A stretch of DNA of 64,000 bases, taken from the NCBI GenBank assembly GCA_039185015.1, contig JBCDAU010000011.1:1-64000 (forward strand). The letters are read 5' to 3'. The translations under genes and the position numbers were made by a program. This stretch comes from JBCBSZ01 sp039185015. Its GTDB lineage: Bacteria > Actinomycetota > Acidimicrobiia > Acidimicrobiales > Poriferisodalaceae. Shown here one piece after another: positions 57,722-64,000 of the stretch. The notes under the pieces were generated by a model. That model was not told where the DNA came from. It worked only from the letters and a program-made list of their open reading frames with translations, and made no database searches. Positions within the stretch are counted from its first letter, which is position 1, and each line of letters starts with the position of its first letter.

Positions 57722-60310
57722 CTAGACGGGGAAGCCGGCCACGGCTCGCACCGGGTTGCTCGGCGGATCGTCACCGAGGCTGCCCAGGAACTGCTGGTCG
57801 CTGAAGTTGAAGATGCCACCATCGGCCGCGACCATCAGATAGCCGTCTCCGAAGGCGACCGCTCCGACCATCGGCGCGTTGAGCACAGAGCCGCCCATCG
57901 AACCCTGGAACACCGCCTCAAAGGCGAAGATGCCGCCGTCGTCGGCCACCAGCCAGTAGCCGACGCCGTCCGGATCGGTGGCCACACCGACGACCGGGCC
58001 GTTGAGCGGCACCCCACCCATCGAGCCGTGGAACACGGCACTGCCCACGGCGAACACACCGCCGTCCGCCGCCACCATGTACGCGCCATCACCCGACGGG
58101 GTGGCCGCCGAGGCGACCACCGGGCCGTTCAGGTCCGGCGCGACGCCGAGATCGACGAGGTCCTCCAGATCCGGCGCAGCGCCGAAGGGGATGGCCCGCC
58201 CGCGATCGGTGAAGACCCAGTAGCCGTCACCGCCCGGCAGCACCGAGATCGACGCGACGACCTCGCCGGGCAGGGTGAGCGTGCTCAGGTCGACGTTGCC
58301 GAGGTTCGACGCGCCGTTCGTGGCGTGCACCACCCCGTCGTCGGTGAGGACCCACGGACCGGCGCCGCTGGGCGTCGTCGCCATGGCCACGACCACTCCG
58401 GCCACGGAACCCGGATCGGCGCCGTCGCCGAAGCCGTAGATCTCGCCACCGGTGTCACCCATCCAGTACCCGACGCTGCCCTCGGCCGGCGTCGGGGGCG
58501 GGTCGACCGGGTCGACCGGGTCGGGCGGCAGCGTGGTCGGCGGCGGAGGCGTCTCCGACACCGTGACGGTCGCCGTGTCGCTCGCCGTGTTCCCGCTCTC
58601 GTCGGTCACCTCGATCGCGACCTCGAAGCTGCCGACCGAGTCGAAGCGGACCTGGGCCCGCTCGGTCGCCTCGCTGCCGGAGAACTCGGCTCCCGCACCG
58701 GTCCAGGCGACATCCAGGTCGGGATCCTCGTCGTCGGCGATCGTGGGCACCAGGGTGATCGGTACGCCGACCTGGGCCTCGTACGGACCACCAGCGTCGG
58801 CGGTCGGATCGCGGTCGGGGTCCCGGCGGATCACGAGCATCGGGCCGGGGCTCTCGATGAAGACGCCGAAGGCGTTGACCCACTCGTAGCAGATGACGTT
58901 GGCGCCCGCTTCGATGCGGTCGGTCACGTCCATGACGGAGGTGACCCAGTCGACGTCGACGCGCTCGCTGGGGCCGCTGCCGCAGTCGTCGTTGCTCGGA
59001 CCGCTGGGGTTGATGTGGATGTCCGGACGCTCCCAGAAGTTGTGGAGCAGGTGGACCGAGACCATGTCGGTCAGGTCGACGCCCGTGATCGTCCGGGTCT
59101 TGGCGTCCGGACGCGTGCGCTCCTCACCCACCGAGGCGTGGTGGAGGATGTCGTCGTTGAAGTCCTCGATGACGACGTAGTCGACGAGGAAGTCGTCGCG
59201 GGCGAGCTCCACCTGGTCGGTGGCGCCGCCGAGGGCGTCCACGACCCAGAAGCCATCGTCGCCGGCCTCGTTGAGCGCCCGGACCTTGAAGCGCAATGGC
59301 GAGCCGTCGGGCACGAACGAGGTGTCGAACTCGATCGTGTAGGTGTCGCCGCTCCTGCCGCCACGCGAGTTGTCGACCTCGCTGCCACCGACGATCACGG
59401 TGCCGTCGGACAGGACCGTGCCGATGTGGCCGATGGTGCCGTACTCACCGGCGGGCGGGGGTGCGTCACGACCCGAGCGACCCGGGTGCCAGTTGTTCCG
59501 GGTGAACGACTGCCAGTCGACGCGCTGGCCGTCGTTGTCGCGATCGAAGCCGTCGTAGTAGGCGATGAACTCGACCGCGTCCGCGCCGCTCACGTTCGCC
59601 GTGAGGGTGATCGTCTCGTCGGTGCCGACCGTCAGCAGACCGTCGACGGGCGCCGGGCTCACCGAGGTGATGCCGTCGCCCTCCGGATAGGAGCCGCCTG
59701 CGACGTCGTAGACCCGCACGGCGGCGTCGTGCAGGTGGTAGGCGCTCGCCTGGCGGAGCACCAGCTCGTTCTCGCCCTGCTGGAGGTGGGCGACGTCGAG
59801 CTCGACGAGGGTCGGCGTCCGACTCCAGTCCGCGCCGGCCTGCGCGGCGTAGTTGTTGCCGTTGATCCGGAAGCGAGCGTTGCCGGGCTCACGGGCACGC
59901 CACAGGTCCAGGAAGATCTCGGCTCGGTCCACGCCGTCGAGCGACGGGAGATCGAACTCCATCGGGCGGTAGTCGCCGCAGCGGTTCGTCGGCTCGGCGA
60001 ACCACTTCTGCCCCGTGTAGCCGCACTCGAAGACGGGGTCGGCCGGCTCCTCACCCTCGCCCGGCACCTCCTCACCATCGCCAGGCGGCTCTCCACCGTC
60101 CCCGGGGGGTGGGGGCGGCGGCACGACCTCGATCACCTCGCCGTGGATGCCTCGGAACTGGCTGTGGTTGATCCAGACCTCGCGGTAGCGGGTCTCGGTG
60201 TCCTCACCGTGGACGGCCGCCTCGGCACCTTCGGGTGCGAGGACGGGCACGACGGCCAACGACGACGCCACCACGACAACGCTGATCGCCAGGATCATCG
60301 GCAGACGCAC
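57722..60310 (-). CDS. Large secreted protein: unknown N-terminal domain, PKD domain, C-terminal repeat domain
   Basis: 862 residues. Signal peptide (LPMILAISVVVVASSLAVVPVLA), mature part beginning near AAVHGEDTETRYREVW. Residues about 32-490 form a domain I do not recognise, with Cys and Trp-rich motifs (FIAYYDGFDRDNDG, FTRNNWHPG, DIHINPSGP, NDDCG). A PKD-like domain (about 505-590) is followed by a Pro linker and about 250 residues of repeats (GYWMGDTGG, YWVFTDRGRAI, AYMVAADGGVF, YWLVADDGGIFAF, YLMVAADGGIFNF, end FLGSLGDDPP). GTG 60310 has GGAGG five bases upstream. Paralogue of the next gene; role unknown, cell-surface or secreted. Confidence 0.8.
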   Translation of the reverse strand: MRLPMILAISVVVVASSLAVVPVLAPEGAEAAVHGEDTETRYREVWINHSQFRGIHGEVIEVVPPPPPPGDGGEPPGDGEEVPGEGEEPADPVFECGYTGQKWFAEPTNRCGDYRPMEFDLPSLDGVDRAEIFLDLWRAREPGNARFRINGNNYAAQAGADWSRTPTLVELDVAHLQQGENELVLRQASAYHLHDAAVRVYDVAGGSYPEGDGITSVSPAPVDGLLTVGTDETITLTANVSGADAVEFIAYYDGFDRDNDGQRVDWQSFTRNNWHPGRSGRDAPPPAGEYGTIGHIGTVLSDGTVIVGGSEVDNSRGGRSGDTYTIEFDTSFVPDGSPLRFKVRALNEAGDDGFWVVDALGGATDQVELARDDFLVDYVVIEDFNDDILHHASVGEERTRPDAKTRTITGVDLTDMVSVHLLHNFWERPDIHINPSGPSNDDCGSGPSERVDVDWVTSVMDVTDRIEAGANVICYEWVNAFGVFIESPGPMLVIRRDPDRDPTADAGGPYEAQVGVPITLVPTIADDEDPDLDVAWTGAGAEFSGSEATERAQVRFDSVGSFEVAIEVTDESGNTASDTATVTVSETPPPPTTLPPDPVDPVDPPPTPAEGSVGYWMGDTGGEIYGFGDGADPGSVAGVVVAMATTPSGAGPWVLTDDGVVHATNGASNLGNVDLSTLTLPGEVVASISVLPGGDGYWVFTDRGRAIPFGAAPDLEDLVDLGVAPDLNGPVVASAATPSGDGAYMVAADGGVFAVGSAVFHGSMGGVPLNGPVVGVATDPDGVGYWLVADDGGIFAFEAVFQGSMGGSVLNAPMVGAVAFGDGYLMVAADGGIFNFSDQQFLGSLGDDPPSNPVRAVAGFPV

Positions 60311-60344
60311 AGGTTCCTCCCTCGAACTCCCCGCCCACGCACCG

Positions 60345-60364
60345 GGATCACGTCGGGGTGATCC
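60345..60364. repeat. Inverted repeat between the two large paralogues
   Basis: GGATCAC-GTCGGG-GTGATCC, perfect 7-bp arms, 6-base loop. Lies about 70 bases after the 3' end of the 60433-63708 gene and about 35 bases before the next start; either a terminator hairpin or an operator/leader element. Confidence 0.5.
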
Positions 60365-60432
60365 TCGCGCTCAGTGTGGTGCCACCGCCAGGCGGGACAT
60401 CTCACGCAACGTGATGGCGGGGTGGCGGCGGG

Positions 60433-63400
60433 TCAGCCAGGGAAGCCGGCGACCGCACGCACCGCGCGGTCCGGCGGGTCATCGCCGAGGCTGCCGAGGA
60501 ACTGCTGATCGCTGAAGTTGAACAGCCCGCCATCGGCCGCCACGAGGAGGTACCCGTCACCGAACGCGATGGCTCCCACGACCGGTGCGTTGAGCGTCGC
60601 GGCGCCCATCGAGCCCTGGAAGACGGCGTCGAAGGCGAAGATGCCGCCGTCCGCCGCGACCAGCCAGTAGCCGCCCAGGTCGGGGTCCGGGACGATCCCG
60701 ACCACGGGGGCGTTGAGTGGCTGCGCACCCATCGAGCCGACGAACACGGCGTCGCCGACGGCGAACACGCCACCGTCGGCCGCGACCATGAAGGCACCCG
60801 CACCCGTCGGCGTCGCCGACGAGCCGACGACCGGGCCGTTCAGATCAGGGGCGACACCGAGATCGACGAGGTCCTCCAGATCGGGGGCGGCACCGAAGGC
60901 GATCGCCCGGCCCCGGTCGGTGAAGACCCAGTAGCCGTCGCCGTCCGGGAGGACCGAGAGCGAGGCCACGGCCTCGCCCGGCAGCGTGAGCGTGGTGAGG
61001 TCGACGTCACCGAAGTGCTCGGCGCCGTTGGTCGCGTGCACGACGCCGTCGTCGGTCAGCACCCAGAGGCCGTCACCGTCGGGCGTCGTGGCCATGGCGA
61101 CGATCGATCCCTGGACGGCGTCGGTCGAGGGCGCGTCGCCGAAGGCGAAGAGGTCACCACCGGCGCCACCCATCCAGTAGCCGACCTCGCCACCGGTCGA
61201 GACCGGCGGGTCGCCGGGATCGCCGGGATCGTCGGGGGCGGCGGTGATCGAGACCTCCACCGTGTCGATGGCAGGTGCGTTCACGCCGTCGTCGGCGCTC
61301 AGCTGGAGCTCGTAGTCGCCCACCGTGTCGAACGTGGCGGTGGTCGAGGCGGCTGAGGAGTCGGCGAAGGCGACCTGGCCGGGCCCGTCGACCACGGTCC
61401 ACGAGACCGCCGGCGCGCCGTCGTCGGTCACCTCGCCGGCGAGCGCGACGACCTCGCCGACCTCGCCGGTGGTGGCGGTGCCGGCGTCGACGATCGGAGG
61501 CAGGTCGGGCGGCGGGGCATCGAAGACCTGGACGGTGAACGTGTCGGTCACCGGGGCGTTGATGCCGTCGTCGGCCGTGAGTGCGAGCACGTAGGTGCCG
61601 ATGACAGGGAACGTGACGGTCGTGGCCAGCGCCGAGTCATCGTCGAACACGGCGTCGATCGGGCCGTCCTGGGTCGACCACGTGGTGGTCGCCCCGCCGT
61701 CGTCGGTCACGGTGGCGTCGAGCGTGAGCCCGTCGGGCAGCACGACGTTGGCGCCGGTGCCCGCGTCGACGATCGGAGCGCCGTCGACCGTCAAGCTCGC
61801 CTCGTCGACGACGGGGTCGAAGTCGTCATGGTCGGCCGTCAGGCTGATCGTGTACTCGCCGGGAGCGGCCGTGGCCGTCGTGTCGATCTGGCCGGTGCTG
61901 CCGAAGGTCACCACACCGCCGGTCACCACGTCCCACTCGACGGTGAACGGCCCGGTGCCGTCGACGGTGCCGTCGAGGTCGGCGGTGGCTCCCTCGGCGA
62001 TCACGTAGGGCCCGCCGGCGTCGACCTCGGGCGGACCCGCGATCGTGACCGTCGCCGTGTCGTCGACCTGGTCGTCGCCGTCGTCGGCGGTCAAGCGGAT
62101 GCGGTACTCGCCGGGGTCGCTGAACGTGGCGGTCGTCATGGCCGAGCGGTCGTCGGCGAAGCTCACCGTGCCGGGGCCGTCGTCCGTGGTCCATCGAACG
62201 GTGATCGGGTCGTCGTCGGTGGCGACCCCCTCCAGGTCGACCGGCTGCCCGGGCAGGCCGTCGTACGGCCCTCCGGCGTCGACGGTGGGCACCGGATCGC
62301 CGCCGGACGGAGCGCTGCGGCGGATGACGAACAGGGGGCCGGGGTTCTCGATGAACTCGCCGAAGCCGCGGACGTGCTCGTAGCAGATCACGTTGAGGCC
62401 GTCCTCGACCATGCCGGTGACGTTCATGACGTCGGTCAGCCAGTCCTCCGGCACGACGCGCCCGCCACCGTCGGGTCCGCAGTCGTCGTCATCCGGGTCG
62501 TCCGGGTTGATGTGGATCCGGGGCTGCTCCCAGTAGTTGCCGATCATGTGGATCGACGTCGCGTTCGACAGATCGAGCGTGACCTCGCGGGACACGGCGT
62601 CCTTGTATCGGGACGAGGTGTTGCCGTGGTGCAACACCTCGTCTTCGAAGTCCGGGTCCACGGCGTAGTCGACCCAGACCGACCCCTCGCGGTCGAGCTG
62701 ATACGTGGACGTCGCTCCGCCGAGCGCGTCGACCGCCCAGAACCCGTCGCTGCCGGCCTCGTTGAGCGCCCGCACCTTGAAGCGCAGCGGCGACCCGTTT
62801 CGGATCAGCGACGTGTCGAACTCGATCGTCCAGGTGTTGCCCGACACGCCGCCGGCGACGGTGCCACGGCCGTTCACGACCCGACCGTCGGCGAGCACGG
62901 TGCCGATGTGGCCGATGGTGCCGTAGCCCTGCTCGGCCGGCCGATCGTCCTTGCGGACACCGCCCGGATGCCAGTTGTTCCGGGTGAAGGAGTGCCAGTC
63001 CAGCATCTCGCCGTCGTTGTTCTCGTCGAACCCGTCGTAGTAGGCGATGAACTCGACCGCGTCGGCACCCGTGACGTCGGCCGTGAGGGTGATCGTCTCG
63101 TCGGAGTCGACCGTGATCGACCCGCCCGACGGCGCCGGGGAGATGTTGGTGATGCCGTCGCCGTCCGGGTACGAGCCCGGCAGGTCGTACAGGCGGATCG
63201 CCGCGTCGTGGAGGTGGTATGCCGAGGCCTGCTCGAGGATGAGCTCGTTGTCGCCGACGACCAGGTCGCCGACGGCGATCTCGCGCAGCGCCGGGGTCCG
63301 GCTCCAATCGTCACCGGCGCCCGAGCGGTAGGTGACCGAGTCGTTCACGCGGAACTTCACGTTCGTCGCGCTGCGTCCTCGCCAGATGTCCAGGAAGACC

Positions 63401-63708
63401 TCGGCGCGGGTCGTCCCGGCGACGGCATCGAGCTCGAAGCCCAGGGGGTAGTCGCCGCATCCGGGCGTCGGCTCGGCGAACCAGCGCCGGTCGTCGTACC
63501 GGCAGGTGCCTCCGTCGTCCTTCTTGATCCCGGCGAACTCCTGGTGGCTGACCCACACCTCGCGGTACCGGGTCTCGGAGTCCTCGCCGTGCACGTCGGC
63601 GCTCGCCGGGGCGGTCTCCAGCACACGCGGAACGAGCGCGACCGACACGGCCACGAGCGCGAGCACCAGCACGATCGCAGGGCTGACGAGTCGACGGGAT
63701 GCGGTCAA
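60433..63708 (-). CDS. Large secreted paralogue with several PKD/Ig-like domains and C-terminal repeat domain
   Basis: About 1091 residues. TTG 63708 is chosen as start: GGAG lies six bases upstream, the signal peptide (SRRLVSPAIVLVLALVAVSVALV) follows at once, and longer starts (up to 63900) would overlap another gene. After the signal the first 450 residues resemble those of the preceding gene (VHGEDSETRYREVW, FIAYYDGFDENNDG, FTRNNWHPG, HINPDDPDDDDCG). Then about four PKD/Ig-like domains (DAGGPY, VDDTATVTI, PDGLTLDATVTDDGG, DAGTATTGEVGEV) and the propeller-like repeats ending FLGSLGDDPPDRAVRAVAGFPG. Secreted; function unknown, perhaps surface binding. Confidence 0.8.
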   Translation of the reverse strand: MTASRRLVSPAIVLVLALVAVSVALVPRVLETAPASADVHGEDSETRYREVWVSHQEFAGIKKDDGGTCRYDDRRWFAEPTPGCGDYPLGFELDAVAGTTRAEVFLDIWRGRSATNVKFRVNDSVTYRSGAGDDWSRTPALREIAVGDLVVGDNELILEQASAYHLHDAAIRLYDLPGSYPDGDGITNISPAPSGGSITVDSDETITLTADVTGADAVEFIAYYDGFDENNDGEMLDWHSFTRNNWHPGGVRKDDRPAEQGYGTIGHIGTVLADGRVVNGRGTVAGGVSGNTWTIEFDTSLIRNGSPLRFKVRALNEAGSDGFWAVDALGGATSTYQLDREGSVWVDYAVDPDFEDEVLHHGNTSSRYKDAVSREVTLDLSNATSIHMIGNYWEQPRIHINPDDPDDDDCGPDGGGRVVPEDWLTDVMNVTGMVEDGLNVICYEHVRGFGEFIENPGPLFVIRRSAPSGGDPVPTVDAGGPYDGLPGQPVDLEGVATDDDPITVRWTTDDGPGTVSFADDRSAMTTATFSDPGEYRIRLTADDGDDQVDDTATVTIAGPPEVDAGGPYVIAEGATADLDGTVDGTGPFTVEWDVVTGGVVTFGSTGQIDTTATAAPGEYTISLTADHDDFDPVVDEASLTVDGAPIVDAGTGANVVLPDGLTLDATVTDDGGATTTWSTQDGPIDAVFDDDSALATTVTFPVIGTYVLALTADDGINAPVTDTFTVQVFDAPPPDLPPIVDAGTATTGEVGEVVALAGEVTDDGAPAVSWTVVDGPGQVAFADSSAASTTATFDTVGDYELQLSADDGVNAPAIDTVEVSITAAPDDPGDPGDPPVSTGGEVGYWMGGAGGDLFAFGDAPSTDAVQGSIVAMATTPDGDGLWVLTDDGVVHATNGAEHFGDVDLTTLTLPGEAVASLSVLPDGDGYWVFTDRGRAIAFGAAPDLEDLVDLGVAPDLNGPVVGSSATPTGAGAFMVAADGGVFAVGDAVFVGSMGAQPLNAPVVGIVPDPDLGGYWLVAADGGIFAFDAVFQGSMGAATLNAPVVGAIAFGDGYLLVAADGGLFNFSDQQFLGSLGDDPPDRAVRAVAGFPG

Positions 63709-63854
63709 GGAGGGCTCCACAGAGTCGGTCGGAGGGCAGTCCTCCGTCCCGTGTTCAGAATCCCACTGGTGGTGGTCACTGGCCACCAACATCGGCACAA
63801 CACGCCGGGTGATGAGCGACCACGGACGGATCGACGCTGCGTGGCCAGCGGGGA
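63709..63854. other. Intergenic region with a 6-bp-arm hairpin
   Basis: Separates the large paralogue and the partial gene at the edge, both on the minus strand. Contains TGGTGG-TCACTGG-CCACCA (63770-63788). No gene seen. Confidence 0.4.
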
Positions 63855-64000
63855 TCAGCTTCGCCGGGCGGCCTGCAGGAGTCGCGGGGTCACGAGCCAT
63901 CGGAGCTCGCAGGCGCCGGTGCTGAGGTCACGCCAGCGCGGCACGTCGGTGTCCAGCCGGGCCACGGCTCCGGTCGGGAACCGGACCCGGGCCTGTCCGC
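63855..64000 (-). CDS. C-terminal end of an unidentified protein
   Basis: The minus strand frame entering at the right edge gives 47 residues ending ...CELRWLVTPRLLQAARRS and a TGA at 63857-63855. Codon use is as in other genes here. The piece VRFPTGAVARLDTDVPRW is mildly FecR-like, but too little is visible to name it. It argues against a start for the next gene as far upstream as 63900. Confidence 0.45.
   Translation of the reverse strand, partial: GQARVRFPTGAVARLDTDVPRWRDLSTGACELRWLVTPRLLQAARRS

Noticed and set aside
58028..60361. Long plus-strand frames opposite the large secreted proteins (777 codons here; similar at 6104-7666, 12011-13594 and 31396-33315)
   Set aside because: Mirror frames of real minus-strand genes caused by GC-rich third positions; compositions are biased (Val/Arg/Asp/Gly-rich) and no motif or start signal supports them.
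63709..63900. 64-residue N-terminal extension of the large secreted paralogue
   Set aside because: It would put 60 residues before the signal peptide and overlap the coding end of the gene at the right edge.

Overview
The window is 64 kb of very GC-rich DNA (about 70% or more over most of its length) with dense, often overlapping genes, frequent GTG starts and many promoters whose -10 box (TANNNT) lies 6-8 bases before the start codon, so the mRNAs would be leaderless. Gene content (actinobacterial-type sugar ABC system with lipoprotein binding protein, AA10 polysaccharide monooxygenase, late cobalamin genes, and the tandem GYWLV..DGGIFAFGDA.F.GSMGG repeat family) suggests an actinobacterium, most likely of the Acidimicrobiia (Ilumatobacter/Iamia type). 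That placement is inference; there is no rRNA or tRNA gene here.

Layout. 1-2.2 kb: 3' part of lon. 2.2-6.0 kb: a two-gene, clearly lower-GC cassette on the minus strand encoding a P-loop ATPase and a multi-pass patatin-like phospholipase, a good candidate for an acquired membrane-attacking (possibly anti-phage) system. 6.1-7.7 kb: secreted AA10 LPMO fused to the repeat domain. 7.9-15 kb: GGDEF protein, S51 peptidase, endonuclease III, sulfatase, MFS transporter. 14.9-15.4 kb: a peroxiredoxin whose peroxidatic cysteine codon is TGA; it reads as a selenoprotein and would be cut to an 85-residue fragment by ordinary gene calling. 15.4-18.8 kb: SDR and a three-gene ABC exporter. 18.8-26.3 kb: small regulators and enzymes, including an SPFH protein and a ribbon-helix-helix protein behind a perfect 16-bp palindrome.

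26.4-37.8 kb: a carbohydrate region with a GH4 enzyme, a vanadium-haloperoxidase-like protein, and an operon of two sugar permeases, binding lipoprotein, FG-GAP lipoprotein and GH36 alpha-galactosidase, divergent from a DeoR regulator. 37.9-41.1 kb: IclR regulator, cytochrome P450 and MFS transporter. 41.2-51.6 kb: an odd P-loop/transmembrane/fibronectin-III protein, secreted cell-wall enzymes (M15 peptidase with repeats; lytic transglycosylase), YbaK, a hydrolase and a GNAT/acyl-CoA-synthetase-like fusion. 53-57.7 kb: a tightly coupled cobinamide salvage and nucleotide-loop operon cbiZ-cobU-cobS-cbiB-cobD-cobT. 57.7-63.7 kb: two large paralogous secreted proteins with a shared unknown N-terminal domain, PKD-like domains and the same C-terminal repeat domain as the LPMO.

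The best leads are the selenocysteine peroxiredoxin, the ATPase/patatin cassette, the repeat-domain family shared by four secreted proteins, and the cbiZ gene that has a promoter but no ordinary start codon.
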